Origin: Streptomyces anulatus
Lineage (GTDB): Bacteria; Actinomycetota; Actinomycetes; Streptomycetales; Streptomycetaceae
Length of the DNA: 64,000 nt
NCBI RefSeq assembly: GCF_000721175.1
Contig: NZ_JOEZ01000018.1
Span: 124,001 to 188,000, forward strand
Direction of reading: 5' to 3'
Position numbers and translations under genes: made by a program. Numbering within the stretch: the stretch's first letter is position 1; every line of letters begins with the position of its first letter. Positions 8,541 to 17,769 of the stretch are shown here, piece after piece. The notes under the pieces were generated by a model, which saw only the letters and a list, made by a program, of their open reading frames with translations, ran no database searches and was not told the DNA's origin.

Positions 8541-8565
8541 ATACCCGTACTAATGGGCGCTAAAC
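8541..8565 (-). promoter_or_regulatory. SigB-type promoter of the sigma factor gene
   Basis: On the minus strand GTTT (8565-8562) is followed after 15 bases by GGGTAT (8546-8541). This fits the Streptomyces SigB consensus GNNT-N14-16-GGGTAC/T. It lies about 115 bp upstream of the sigma factor start and points at it, which suggests positive autoregulation. Confidence 0.65.
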
Positions 8566-9046
8566 GGGTGAATTCCGAGATGGCCCAGAACTTGCCGCTC
8601 CGTCCGTTCGTAGAGTCGCGGCCCTGGTGGGGAGAGGGCCGGGCCGCAGGCAGAGCCCCTGAATCCCGTGCTCCGCGGCCCGACACCTCGGCCGGCCAGC
8701 AGGGTTCCGGCGCGGTGACCCCGAACAGGATCGAACCGGATCCGACTGTGCATCGGCGGAGGCCACGGCGTACGCCTTCCCGGGCGGCGGGGCGGCGTGA
8801 CTTGCGGGAACGGCGCCACGGTGGGAAAAGTGATGGAGGAGACCAGGAAGCGTCCCGTGCGGACCCGCTGTCCTCCCCCGAGGGTGTGCCGTGAGGCTGC
8901 CGAGTCACCCCGGTCCCTTCTTCGCGAATCCTGCTCTCCTCTGCCGTGGCGCAGTCCGGCCGCGTCCCGAAGACGTTCGCGGTGCCGGTCTCCCCTGGTC
9001 TCCCGGTTCCCGCCGTCATCCCGTTGCGAGAGAATGGCCGAGTGCG
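8566..9046. other. intergenic region without recognisable gene
   Basis: About 480 bp between the SigB-type promoter and the DUF5133 gene. Open frames exist on both strands, but their translations are Arg/Pro-rich and unlike any family I know. Nothing else supported. Confidence 0.5.
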
Positions 9047-9271
9047 ATGCTGATGGCCCACCCCGCAGTGCTCGAAGAGCTTCTGCGTCGTTACGACGAA
9101 CTGAAGGCCGAACGCGGAAAGGACGCCGGGGAGGTCACCCGGTGCCTCGAGGACGTGAGCTACACACTGTGCGTGACCACCGGCACCCGGGACATCGGCT
9201 CTGCTCTCGCAGCCGCTCGTGAGCAACTGCGTCGCCTGGTACCGGAGAAGGCGTCCGCAGTCCTTTCCTGA
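9047..9271 (+). CDS. DUF5133 small protein
   Basis: A 74-residue protein, MLMAHPAVLEELLRRYDEL at the start and EDVSYTLCVTTGTRD in the middle, the pattern of DUF5133 proteins that are found almost only in Streptomyces and have no known function. Mostly helical. The ATG at 9047 is chosen because family members begin MLMxHP; an upstream in-frame ATG at 8891 would add 52 residues of Arg/Pro-rich sequence with no homology. The ribosome binding site is weak. Confidence 0.8.
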   Translation: MLMAHPAVLEELLRRYDELKAERGKDAGEVTRCLEDVSYTLCVTTGTRDIGSALAAAREQLRRLVPEKASAVLS

Positions 9272-9511
9272 AGAGCCGGCAGCTGCTGGGCCCGGGCAGT
9301 GCTGCCGACCGGGCCGTCAGCCAGGCGCCGCGAGCCGAAGCAACTCCCCTGGAGGCTTGCCGAGGGGACCGGCCCACCCCTACGTGCCTCGTCATGCGAA
9401 GAATCAGGTGCGGGGTGAGGATCGAGGTACGGGCGGCGGCCCGGCTGCGCCAGGCTGGCGCGGTACGGCTCGCCTCCTGACGACTGAGCCCGCAGGGGCA
9501 TGGAGGTAGGT

Positions 9512-10471
9512 ATGCCGAGGCCTTTGTGGACCGGCGCGATCAGCTTCGGCCTGGTCACCATCCCGGTGAAGGTCGTGTCCGCGACCCAGGACCACTCGAT
9601 CCACTTCCGCCAGGTCCACCTGAAGGACCTCGGCCGGGTGCGTACCCGGAAGGTATGCGAGCTGGACGGCAAGGCCCTGTCGCAGGACGAGATCGGCAAA
9701 GGCTACGAGCTCTCCAAGGAGGAGACGGTTCCGGTCACTGACGAGGAACTGGACCGGATTCCGCTGCCCACCGCGAAAGCCATCGAGATCGTCGCGTTCG
9801 TCGACGCCGACAGCATCGACCCGATCCGGATCGGCGACTCCTACTTCCTGGCGACCGACGGCCAGGTCGCCGCGAAGCCCTACACGCTGCTGCGCCGGGC
9901 GCTGGAGCGCTCGGACAAGGTCGCCGTGGCGAAGTTCGCCTGGCACAACCGTGAGCGCCTGGGCCTGCTGAGGGTCCGGGAAGGGGCGATCGTGCTGCAC
10001 TCGATGCGCTGGCCGGACGAGATCCGCAGCCCGGAGTCCCTGGCTCCACGGGAGGTGGAGCTGCGGGAGGACGAGATCGAGCGGGCTGTGCAGCTGACCG
10101 ACACCATGGCTCTGGACAGCATCGCCGGGTTCCGGGACGCGTACCGCGACGCCCTGGAGGAGCTGCTCACGGCGAAGTCGGAGGGCAAGGAGCTTCCGGG
10201 GCCTGCCGAGGGCGGGGAACGCGAGGAGGGGAAGGTCGTCGACCTGATGGCCGCGCTGAGCGCGTCGGTCGAAGCGGCGAAGGAGAGCCGTGGTGAGGAC
10301 GGGGGAGGGGAGGCCACCGTGCACGAGATGCGGCCCGGGAAGAAGACCGCGCCCAGGAAGGCGGCCGCGTCCGGGAAGACCACCGGCCAGAAGGCGGGCG
10401 GCAGGAAGACGGCCGCCGCGAAGAAGACGACCGGCACCAAACGTACGGCGAGGAAGCAGAGCGCCTCCTGA
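9512..10471 (+). CDS. ku: Ku protein (non-homologous end joining)
   Basis: Bacterial Ku of 319 residues, the homodimeric ring that binds DNA ends and recruits the LigD-type ligase. Begins MPRPLWTGAISFGLVTIPVK, the conserved bacterial Ku N-terminus, followed by the beta-barrel core (DSYFLATDGQVAAKPYTLL, DEIRSPESL). The last 60 residues are a Lys/Ala/Thr-rich tail (KKTAPRKAAASGKTTG...), as in actinobacterial Ku proteins where it binds DNA and aids bridging. GGAGG lies five bases before the ATG at 9512; an in-frame ATG four codons earlier has no spacing for it. Followed after 20 bp by the ligase gene on the same strand. Confidence 0.96.
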   Translation: MPRPLWTGAISFGLVTIPVKVVSATQDHSIHFRQVHLKDLGRVRTRKVCELDGKALSQDEIGKGYELSKEETVPVTDEELDRIPLPTAKAIEIVAFVDADSIDPIRIGDSYFLATDGQVAAKPYTLLRRALERSDKVAVAKFAWHNRERLGLLRVREGAIVLHSMRWPDEIRSPESLAPREVELREDEIERAVQLTDTMALDSIAGFRDAYRDALEELLTAKSEGKELPGPAEGGEREEGKVVDLMAALSASVEAAKESRGEDGGGEATVHEMRPGKKTAPRKAAASGKTTGQKAGGRKTAAAKKTTGTKRTARKQSAS

Positions 10472-10491
10472 CCGGGGACGGAGGCGGCTCC

Positions 10492-11454
10492 GTGGTGCGC
10501 CTGCCCCGCATCGCACCGATGCTCGCGACCCCCGGGCGGCTCCCCCCGCCCTCGGAGGACACCTCCTACGCGTACGAGGTGAAGCAGGACGGGCAGAGGT
10601 GCGTGGTCTACCTCCCCGGCGACGGGTCGGTGCAGCTGCGCGCCCGGTCCGGCGCCGACATCACCCCCGCCTACCCCGAGTTCGCGAGCCTGGGAAGGGT
10701 GCTCGGCGCCCGCCCCGCTGTGCTGGACGGGGAGATCGTCGCACTGGACGAGGAGGGACGCGGCGACTTCCAGCGGCTGCAGTCCCGGATGGGGCTGGCC
10801 GGCTCCCGAGCCCGGGCGGCCCGCATGGCCGCGAAGGTTCCCGCGCATCTGATGTTCTTCGACGTGGTCTTCCTCGACACGAGCCGGCTCGTCCGCACCC
10901 CGTACTCCGAGCGCCGCGCCGTCCTGGAGTCCCTGGGCCTGGGCGGGGCCGACTGGTCGACCCCGACGGCGGTCGTCGGGCACGGTGAGCAGGCGCTGGA
11001 GATGACGCGGACCGCCGGTTTCGAAGGCCTCGTCGCCAAGCGGCGCACCTCCCTCTACGAGCCCGGCGTCCGCTCCCGGGCATGGATCAAGATCCGGCAC
11101 GTGCGGACCGAGGACATCGTCGTCGGAGGCTGGCTGCCCGGCCACGGCCGCCTCGCCGCTCTGCCGGGCGCCCTCCTCATGGGCCGACCGGACCCCGGCG
11201 GAGGACTCCGCTACGTCGGCGGCGTCGGCACCGGCTGGAGCGATGCCGAACGCACCAGCCTGGCCGGCCTCCTCCACGCCGCGGAGACCGCCACCTGCCC
11301 ATTCGCCGAGCGGCCCGCGGTGCGCGGGGCCCGGTGGGTGGAGCCCCGACTGGTCGGAGAGGTCCGCTACACGACCCGTACCAACGCCGGGCGCCTGCGG
11401 CAGCCCTCCTGGCACCGCCTGCGCCCCGACCTCACACCCGATGACCTCCGTTGA
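10492..11454 (+). CDS. ATP-dependent DNA ligase (stand-alone LigD-type ligase domain)
   Basis: Ligase of 320 residues that seals ends held by Ku. Adenylation motif I is YEVKQDGQR with the nucleophilic Lys31; later motifs are LDGEIVALDE, FDVVFLD, EGLVAKRR and WIKIRHVRTED. An OB-fold domain follows (about residues 205-320, starting VVGGWLPGHGR). No polymerase or phosphoesterase domains are attached, unlike mycobacterial LigD, which fits Streptomyces where these are separate genes. GTG start at 10492 with GGAGG seven bases upstream; only 20 bp after ku, so the two form an end-joining operon. Confidence 0.93.
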   Translation: MVRLPRIAPMLATPGRLPPPSEDTSYAYEVKQDGQRCVVYLPGDGSVQLRARSGADITPAYPEFASLGRVLGARPAVLDGEIVALDEEGRGDFQRLQSRMGLAGSRARAARMAAKVPAHLMFFDVVFLDTSRLVRTPYSERRAVLESLGLGGADWSTPTAVVGHGEQALEMTRTAGFEGLVAKRRTSLYEPGVRSRAWIKIRHVRTEDIVVGGWLPGHGRLAALPGALLMGRPDPGGGLRYVGGVGTGWSDAERTSLAGLLHAAETATCPFAERPAVRGARWVEPRLVGEVRYTTRTNAGRLRQPSWHRLRPDLTPDDLR

Positions 11455-11568
11455 GTCGCGGACGGATGTTCGTTCCGATGGGGACGCGCGGCCCACGGCC
11501 GGAGCCCTGGGGCGTGACCCCCGTTCACCGAGGAGTGCCCGGGGCCGCGGAACACGAAATGGTGAGGG

Positions 11569-12507
11569 CTACCGGTCGGGTGGGGGAGAGGAGCGGGAGG
11601 CCCGGTGGGAGTTCCAGTCGGCTTCCCCTCCGGCACCCAGGACCTCGACGGGGGAGGGCATCGTTTCGCTGGGGCGGGCCCGCAGTTCGCGGCGGGTGAT
11701 CCGGGCGACGAGCGCGGGGAACAGCGGGCGCAGAGGCTGGCACCAGCGGAGCCAGGGCGGGGAGTAGATGTTGGAGGAGCGGTGGGTGATGCCCCGGGTG
11801 AGCCATCGGGCGACCTGGGCGGGGGAGTGCACACGGCGGGCCGGGCGGGGCTGGTTGCGGCGCAGGGCTTCGAGGACGGGATGGTCGTCGATGCCGGTGA
11901 GCATGTCGGTGCCGGTCCAGTGCAGGTAGGCGATGCCGACCTGGACGCCGTCCGGTTCGACCTCGCCGCGCAGCGCGAGGGCGAACGACTCCACCCCTGC
12001 TTTGGAGGCGCAGTAGGCGCTCATCATGGGCGCGGCGCCGAACGCGGCGGTGGAGGCGATCTGGAGGAAGTAGCCGCGGGTCGCGGTGAGCTGGGGCAGG
12101 AACGCGCGGGCGGTGTTGGCGGAGCCGGTGAGATTGACGTCGACGACACGTTGCCAGAGTTCGGCGGCGGTACGGTCGAACGGGCCGCTCACCGCGATGC
12201 CCGCGTTCGCCACGACCACGGAGGCGGGCCCGAGGCCGGCTTCCACACGGCGTGCGGCGTCCGCGAGCGCGGTGCGGTCGGTGATGTCGCACTCGACGCA
12301 GATGCTCGGGCCGGGGAGCTGCGCGGCCGCTTCCTCCAGGGCCGCCCTTTCCCGCCCCAGCAGGGCGACGCGCATCCCGGCCTCGGAGAGGCTGCGGGCG
12401 AGCGCTTCGCCGATGCCGCGAGCAGCACCGGTGACGACCGCGACCCGGCCGTGCAGGGGACGGGCGGGAGCACGGCGGATCCTGCGCCCGCACAGGCTGG
12501 CGTACAT
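11569..12507 (-). CDS. short-chain dehydrogenase/reductase
   Basis: Classical SDR of 312 residues. NAD(P) motif VVTGAARGIGEALA near residue 20, CDITD, NAG in VVANAGIAV, and the catalytic Ser in LQIASTAAFG with Tyr/Lys in SAYCASKAG. A C-terminal extension of about 60 residues (PPWLRWCQPLRPLFPALVARIT) looks amphipathic and could touch the membrane, as in SDRs acting on lipids; substrate unknown. GGAGGAA lies 3-4 bases before the ATG at 12507. It converges on the ligase gene with a 114-bp gap and diverges from csbD. Confidence 0.9.
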   Translation of the reverse strand: MYASLCGRRIRRAPARPLHGRVAVVTGAARGIGEALARSLSEAGMRVALLGRERAALEEAAAQLPGPSICVECDITDRTALADAARRVEAGLGPASVVVANAGIAVSGPFDRTAAELWQRVVDVNLTGSANTARAFLPQLTATRGYFLQIASTAAFGAAPMMSAYCASKAGVESFALALRGEVEPDGVQVGIAYLHWTGTDMLTGIDDHPVLEALRRNQPRPARRVHSPAQVARWLTRGITHRSSNIYSPPWLRWCQPLRPLFPALVARITRRELRARPSETMPSPVEVLGAGGEADWNSHRASRSSPPPDR

Positions 12508-12759
12508 AGTTCCTCCTCGGCCGCTGACTTCTTTCCCGCTGACCTTTCGGTCGCCGGCCGCGCGGTTGTGGGGCCGCCGCCCCGCACCACCGTCACGCCT
12601 CGAGCCGGCCACCGCAACCGGGCCCGGCCGCCGGCCTGGGCCGGCGTGGGCGGGACCGGGGCCGGAAGGGAGTCGGCTCAGGGACGGCAGGTTTGCGCGG
12701 TGAGAGAGCGGTCAGGCGGGGGGAGACCGTGATGTCGAGCAAAGCAAGGTGTGAGTTTC

Positions 12760-12933
12760 ATGAGTGCCGACGAGAAGGCCCAGGCCAAGACCGAGCAGAC
12801 CAAGGGCAAGATCAAGGAAGCCGCCGGGCGCACCGTCGGCAACGAGCGTCTCACTGCCGAAGGCCGGGCCGACCAGGCCAAGGGCGACGCCCGCCAGGCC
12901 AAGGAGAAGATCAAGGACACCCTTGACGACTGA
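12760..12933 (+). CDS. CsbD-like general stress protein
   Basis: A 57-residue, highly charged, Ala/Lys/Glu-rich helical protein with the CsbD repeats TKGKIKEAAGRTVGNERL and ADQAKGDARQAKEKIKDTL. CsbD proteins are strongly induced by general stress through SigB in Bacillus; function unknown. No SigB-type promoter is apparent just upstream here. ATG at 12760 is preferred over the in-frame GTG at 12751 because AAGG at 12746-12749 is then correctly spaced. A strong hairpin follows the stop. Confidence 0.9.
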   Translation: MSADEKAQAKTEQTKGKIKEAAGRTVGNERLTAEGRADQAKGDARQAKEKIKDTLDD

Positions 12934-12944
12934 GGTCGTTGCGA

Positions 12945-12980
12945 CCCGGCCCCGCCGAGCTCGGCTCCGGCGGGGCCGGG
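12945..12980 (+). terminator. hairpin terminator after csbD
   Basis: Perfect 13-bp G+C stem (CCCGGCCCCGCCG pairing with CGGCGGGGCCGGG) with a 10-base loop, starting 11 bases after the csbD stop. No U-tract, as is usual for Streptomyces terminators. It separates csbD from crtY. Confidence 0.75.
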
Positions 12981-13188
12981 CCGTGCCCGTGGTCGCGGAG
13001 TGCCGCCCCGAGGCGGCCAGGCCGGCGGACCGTACGGCCACTCAGGTGCGGGCAGCGGATATGACCGGGTCCGGGAGCGGACAGCGGGATACGGTCGCGA
13101 AGCACGTACCTCGCGCGGTGTTTCGGTGCGGAGGGCATCGACTCTCGCCCGCAGCGGTGGTCCGTACCTGTCCGACCGGGAGGGAACC

Positions 13189-14442
13189 GTGCCTGCTGAC
13201 TTCGACGTCGTCATCGTGGGGGCCGGAGCTGCCGGGCTGAGCCTGGCGTACCACCTCTGCGCGCCGGACAGCCCCGTACCTTTGTCGGTCGCCCTCGTCG
13301 ACGCCCCGCCGGGACCTCTGCGGGCGCCCCCGCGGACCTGGTGCTTCTGGGAGCCGCCGGGCGGGGACCACGACCCGATCCTGGCCGCCTCCTGGTCCCG
13401 GCTGCGGGTCCGGACGGCAGACGGGGCCCCCACGGTGACCCGGCTCTCCCGGCTGCACTACAAGATGTTGCGCTCGGACGCCTTCGAGGCGCTGGTCGCG
13501 CGGCGGTTGTCCCGTACAGCGGCCCTGCGCAGGATCGAGGCGGCCGTGAGCGCCGTACGCGACGTTCCGTCCTGCGGCGGGGAGGTCCTCACGCGGGACG
13601 CCCGCGGCGAACACGTCCTCGTACGTGGCCGCCTCGTCTTCGACTCCCGTCCGCCCCGCCGCCTGCCGCCGGCCCGGACCACCCTGCTCCAGCACTTCAC
13701 CGGCTGGTTCGTCCGCGCCGAGCGGCCCGTGTTCGATCCGACGACCGCGGACCTGATGGACTTCCGTACCCCACAGCCCGCCCACGGGCTCTCGTTCGGC
13801 TATGTCCTGCCGCTCGACCCGCACACGGCGCTGGTCGAGTACACCGAGTTCTCGCCCCTCCCGCTGGACACCGAGGGCTACCGGCGCGCCCTGCGTCACT
13901 ACACCCACGACGTCCTGGGACTGGGCCGATTCCGGGTCACGGCACAGGAGCACGGCGTGATCCCCATGACGGACGGTCGCTTCCCGCACCGCGAGGGCCG
14001 TTCGGTGTACCGCATCGGCACCGCCGGAGGCGCGACCCGTCCCTCCACCGGTTACACGTTCGCCGCCGTGCAGCGACAGAGCCGGACGATCGCCGCCCAG
14101 CTGCGCGCCGGGCGACCGCTGCGCATGCCCCTGCCGTACGGGCGACGGGCGCGGATGATGGACGCGGTCATGCTGCGAGCCCTGGACAGCGGCCGGGTGG
14201 ACGGCGCCGACTTCTTCGGCCGCCTCTTCCGCGGCGTCCCCGGCGAGCGGCTGCTGAGCTTCATGGACGGCAGTTCGCGGGTGCACCAGGACCTGCTCAT
14301 GGGCCTGCGGACACCGGTGGGGCCCATGCTGCGAACCGTCGTCGAACTCCCCTTCAGAACCCGGCGTGAACGCCGCCCGGCTTCCTTTCCCCCTCCCCGA
14401 CCGACCACGAAGAGAGCACCCCATGACCCTGCTGCGCGGTGA
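13189..14442 (+). CDS. crtY: lycopene beta-cyclase
   Basis: CrtY-type flavoprotein of 417 residues that forms both beta-ionone rings of beta-carotene from lycopene. The FAD/NAD Rossmann motif DVVIVGAGAAGLSLAYHL is at the N-terminus, with PRTWCFWE (the conserved TWCFW cyclase signature) near residue 50. Later come FDSRPP, LPLDPHTALVEYTEF and GGATRPSTGYTF, all characteristic of CrtY/CrtL. GTG start at 13189 with GGGAGGG five bases upstream. The 3' end overlaps the crtT start by 20 bases. First gene of the plus-strand crtYTU operon. Confidence 0.95.
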   Translation: MPADFDVVIVGAGAAGLSLAYHLCAPDSPVPLSVALVDAPPGPLRAPPRTWCFWEPPGGDHDPILAASWSRLRVRTADGAPTVTRLSRLHYKMLRSDAFEALVARRLSRTAALRRIEAAVSAVRDVPSCGGEVLTRDARGEHVLVRGRLVFDSRPPRRLPPARTTLLQHFTGWFVRAERPVFDPTTADLMDFRTPQPAHGLSFGYVLPLDPHTALVEYTEFSPLPLDTEGYRRALRHYTHDVLGLGRFRVTAQEHGVIPMTDGRFPHREGRSVYRIGTAGGATRPSTGYTFAAVQRQSRTIAAQLRAGRPLRMPLPYGRRARMMDAVMLRALDSGRVDGADFFGRLFRGVPGERLLSFMDGSSRVHQDLLMGLRTPVGPMLRTVVELPFRTRRERRPASFPPPRPTTKRAPHDPAAR

Positions 14443-15151
14443 CGCACTGTCCGCGGCATTCGACCACGGCTCCGCCGCCTACGACCGCCTCGTCGCGGCC
14501 AGCCCCGGGTACCACGCGCACCTGCGCCGCTCGGCACGCCGACTGGGCCTGCCGGACGGGGGACGCGGGCTGCGCGTGCTCGACCTGGGATGCGGCACGG
14601 GTGCCTCCACAGCCGCGCTTCTCGCCGCCGCCCCGCACGCCCGGATCACCGGAGCCGACGCGTCCGCGGGCATGCTGGACCGCGCGGTCGCCAAGAGCGG
14701 GCTGGCCGGCGTCGACTTCGTGCACGCACCGGTCGAGCAACTGGCCGACCGGCTGCGCCCGGGCTCGTACGACGCGGTGTTCGCCGGCTACCTCTTCCGC
14801 AACCTCGACGACCCCGACAAGGCGCTCACCCTGGTCCGTGACCTGCTCGTCCCGGACGGCCGCCTCGCCGTCCACGAGTACACGCTCGGCGGATCACCCG
14901 TCCACCGTGCCGTCTGGAACGCGGTCTGCTCGGTGATCATCCATCCCGCCGGACGGCTCGCCGGGGACGCGGAGCTCTACCGCCACCTCCGGGACAGTGT
15001 CGCCGACTTCGATACGGCGCCCGCGTTCGCCCGGCGACTGCGCCGGGCCGGCTTCGCCGACGTGCGCGTCCTGCCGCTGCCCGGCTGGCAGACCGGAATC
15101 ACCCACACCTTCGTCGGCCGTTCCGCCCCCGGCGCGGGGGAGCGGCCGTGA
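14423..15151 (+). CDS. crtT: class I SAM-dependent methyltransferase of the carotenoid cluster
   Basis: Methyltransferase of 242 residues with motif I LDLGCGTGASTAALL (residues about 54-68), the acidic residue in ITGADAS, and a Rossmann-like core ending in FRNLDDPDKAL and GRLAVHEYTL, like UbiE-type enzymes. CrtT is found with crtU and crtY in Streptomyces isorenieratene clusters, but its exact role has not been settled; the aryl methyl shift itself is attributed to CrtU. The start lies inside the end of crtY and the stop overlaps the crtU start (GTGA). Confidence 0.88.
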   Translation: MTLLRGDALSAAFDHGSAAYDRLVAASPGYHAHLRRSARRLGLPDGGRGLRVLDLGCGTGASTAALLAAAPHARITGADASAGMLDRAVAKSGLAGVDFVHAPVEQLADRLRPGSYDAVFAGYLFRNLDDPDKALTLVRDLLVPDGRLAVHEYTLGGSPVHRAVWNAVCSVIIHPAGRLAGDAELYRHLRDSVADFDTAPAFARRLRRAGFADVRVLPLPGWQTGITHTFVGRSAPGAGERP

Positions 15152-16707
15152 CCATCCTGCGGGACAGCGGTAAGGGCCACCGGCACGGCCGGGACCGGCA
15201 GGCGGCCGTCGTGCCGGCCCCGGCCGGCCGCGCCCGGTTCACGGGCGGGGCCCCCGCCGTTGCGGTCGTCGGCGGTGGCATCGCCGGGATCGCGGCGGCC
15301 ACCCTCCTGGCCGAGCGCGGCGTGCGCGTCACCCTCTACGAGCGTGAACCCGGCCTGGGGGGAAGGCTGTCGGGCTGGCCCACCGAGCTCGCCGACGGCA
15401 CGACCGTGACGATGAGCCGCGGTTTCCACGCCTTCTTCCGGCAGTACTACAACCTCCGCGGCCTGCTCCGCCGGGTCGACCCGGACCTCGGCTCGCTGAC
15501 CGGGCTGCCCGACTACCCGCTGTGGCACAGCTCCGGCCTGCGCGACAGCTTCGCCCGGGTGCCGCGCACGCCTCCGCTCAGCGCGATGGGATTCGTCGCC
15601 CTCAGCCCCACCTTCGGTCCGCGCGACCTGATCCGGATGAACCCGAGGGCGGCCCTGCCGTTGCTCGACGTGCGGGTGCCCGAGATCTACGACCGGATCG
15701 ACGGCATCAGCGCCACCGAATTCCTCGACCGCATCCGCTTTCCGGAAGCCGCCCACCACCTGGCGTTCGAGGTGTTCTCCCGCAGCTTCTTCGCCGATCC
15801 GCGTGAACTGTCGGCGGCCGAACTGGTGCTGATGTTCCACATCTACTTCCTCGGATCCAGCGAGGGCCTGCTCTTCGACGTTCCCGCCGAACCGTTCCCC
15901 GCCGCCCTGTGGGACCCGCTGCACCGCTACCTCGAAAGCCACGGCGTCGACGTGCGGACCCGGACGCCGGTCCGGCAGGCGCGACCCCGGCCGGACAGCG
16001 GTCTCGACATCGCCACCGACGACGGCACCACGCGCTACGACGCCCTCGTACTCGCCCTGGACAGCGGCGGCCTGCGCCGCGTCGTCGCCGCCTCACCGGA
16101 CCTGGGCGACGCCGGCTGGCGCGCACGGATCGCACGGCTCCGCGCCGCGCCGCCGTTCCTGGTGTCACGGCTCTGGCTCGACCGGCCCGTGTCGCGGGAC
16201 CGGCCGGGCTTCCTGGGCACCAGCGGCTACGGGCCGCTGGACAACGTGAGCGTCCTGGACCGCTGGGAGGGGGAGGCCGCCCGCTGGGCCCGGCACACCA
16301 GGGGTTCGGTCGTCGAACTGCACGCCTACGCCGTCGCACCGGACGCCGACCGGTGGGCCGTACAGGACGAGGCCCTGCGGCAACTGCACCGGATCTACCC
16401 GGAGACCCGGAGCGCCCGCGTCATCGACGAGCGTCACGAATGGCGGTCGGACTGCCCGATGTTCCCCGTCGGCGGCTACCAGGACCGGCCGGGCGTGCGC
16501 AGCCCCGACCCCGCCGTCACCGTGGCCGGGGACATCGTCCGCACCGGGCTGCCGGTGGCCCTGATGGAACGCGCGGCCACCAGCGGATTCCTCGCGGCGA
16601 ACGCCCTGTTGGAACGGTGGGGCGTGCGCGGGCAGACGCTCTGGACCGTGCCGCGCGCGGGACGCTCGGCCGTTCTGCGCCGGTTGGCGGCGCTGGGGGC
16701 GAAGTGA
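15148..16707 (+). CDS. crtU: carotene desaturase/methyltransferase (isorenieratene synthase)
   Basis: FAD-dependent amine-oxidase-family protein of 519 residues that aromatises the beta-rings of beta-carotene, with a methyl shift, to give isorenieratene. The dinucleotide fold VAVVGGGIAGIAAATLL begins near residue 38 and is followed by YEREPGLGGRLSGW. MSRGFHAFFRQYYNLR is the CrtU-specific region, and the C-terminal FAD segment is TVAGDIVRTGLPVALMERA. The first 35 residues are a disordered-looking extension. GTG start overlapping the crtT stop by four bases, so translation is coupled. Last gene before the convergent crtV, 39 bp away. Confidence 0.93.
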   Translation: MTILRDSGKGHRHGRDRQAAVVPAPAGRARFTGGAPAVAVVGGGIAGIAAATLLAERGVRVTLYEREPGLGGRLSGWPTELADGTTVTMSRGFHAFFRQYYNLRGLLRRVDPDLGSLTGLPDYPLWHSSGLRDSFARVPRTPPLSAMGFVALSPTFGPRDLIRMNPRAALPLLDVRVPEIYDRIDGISATEFLDRIRFPEAAHHLAFEVFSRSFFADPRELSAAELVLMFHIYFLGSSEGLLFDVPAEPFPAALWDPLHRYLESHGVDVRTRTPVRQARPRPDSGLDIATDDGTTRYDALVLALDSGGLRRVVAASPDLGDAGWRARIARLRAAPPFLVSRLWLDRPVSRDRPGFLGTSGYGPLDNVSVLDRWEGEAARWARHTRGSVVELHAYAVAPDADRWAVQDEALRQLHRIYPETRSARVIDERHEWRSDCPMFPVGGYQDRPGVRSPDPAVTVAGDIVRTGLPVALMERAATSGFLAANALLERWGVRGQTLWTVPRAGRSAVLRRLAALGAK

Positions 16708-16746
16708 GCGCCGTGCGGGGCGCCTGGCTCCTGCCCCCGGCGCCTG

Positions 16747-17769
16747 TCAGCCCGGGAACCTCCCGCTGTCGCGCAGTTCCCAGCGCCTCTCCGCGTACGC
16801 CAGGTCGTCCCGCCACAACCGGCCGGCCGACGCGCGCATCAGAGGGCGCAGCAGGGGCGCGGCCGCCCGGGCCACGGCGAACCCGCGCCGGTCCGACGCC
16901 GCGACCAGCGCCTCCGTCACGGCCGTTCGGGGCCGCCCCCGCTCGTCCGGAGCGAGGGGAGTGGCGTGCGTCTCCACCACGGACCCCGCCCCCTCGCCCT
17001 CGACGATGTGCATGACGACCGTTCGGGGCTCGGGAGCCGAGAACCGGGCCCGGACCGGCACCACCAGGCGGCCGGCGACCTTGAAGGACACGTCGACGGT
17101 GAACCCGTCGCCGTCCGCCGGATCGACCGCCGTGCCGTCGGCGGGCGTCCCTGCCACCGTCAGGTCCACGAAGGAGTACGGATGGAACCAGGCGCCGTGC
17201 CACGGGTCGAGGCGGTTGGCCACCACGTCCTGCGGCTCGCAGCGGCCGACGCCGGAGTAGACCGCCTCCACGGCGTCCCGGACCCCGGGCCGGACGGGCA
17301 CGTACGGCCGTTCCGAAGGAGGCTCACCGCCCATGCGGTCGAGCCGCACCCAGAGAAGGATCCCGTCGTCGAAGGCGGGGTAGGGCTCCCACCCGGCGAA
17401 CGGCCCGCCGTCCAGAGCCAGTCCGTGCCAGTGGCAGACCAGCGTGCCGCAGCGGACGGGGCTGTCGCGCAACGGCGCCCCCAGATGCGGGCACGCCCCC
17501 GGACCTGCGCGGAGCTTCCCCGCCCCGTCACGCCACGCCACCACCTCGGTGGAGCCGACCGTGACCCCGAGGGTCCGCCCGGGCGGCAGGTCGCGCGAGG
17601 CGCCGATGACGTACCAGTTGCCCGAAGGCCTGCTCCGCGCCCGCTTGAGGGCCTCGGCGATCAGCGCCGGTTTCGCGTCCCGCCACGTCGGCGCCTGCCG
17701 CTCCCACGGGACGGGCGCGCGCCGCAGCCGCAGCGGTATGCGCCGGCGGCGTCCCGCCGCGGGGCTCAC
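16747..17769 (-). CDS. crtV: Rieske [2Fe-2S] protein of the carotenoid cluster (crtV position)
   Basis: Protein of 340 residues. A Rieske domain occupies about residues 48-150: the cluster ligands are C-P-H in GACPHLGAP and C-H-W-H in [13 protein letters not shown], the normal C-x-H...C-x2-H pattern. The C-terminal half (about 170-330) resembles the START-like catalytic domain end of Rieske oxygenases or the DUF5914-type extension; a clear 2-His-1-carboxylate iron site is not evident (DPWHGAWFH is a candidate). The symbol is given by position: crtV follows crtB in Streptomyces clusters. The role is unknown; electron supply to, or oxidation of, carotenoid or apocarotenoid is plausible. GTG start overlaps the crtB stop by four bases, with AAGGAGG upstream. 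Confidence 0.82.
   Translation of the reverse strand: MSPAAGRRRRIPLRLRRAPVPWERQAPTWRDAKPALIAEALKRARSRPSGNWYVIGASRDLPPGRTLGVTVGSTEVVAWRDGAGKLRAGPGACPHLGAPLRDSPVRCGTLVCHWHGLALDGGPFAGWEPYPAFDDGILLWVRLDRMGGEPPSERPYVPVRPGVRDAVEAVYSGVGRCEPQDVVANRLDPWHGAWFHPYSFVDLTVAGTPADGTAVDPADGDGFTVDVSFKVAGRLVVPVRARFSAPEPRTVVMHIVEGEGAGSVVETHATPLAPDERGRPRTAVTEALVAASDRRGFAVARAAAPLLRPLMRASAGRLWRDDLAYAERRWELRDSGRFPG

Noticed and set aside
16747..17769. CheB-like methylesterase as the identity of the crtV gene
   Set aside because: No methylesterase motifs; the Rieske C-x-H...C-x2-H cluster is clear.
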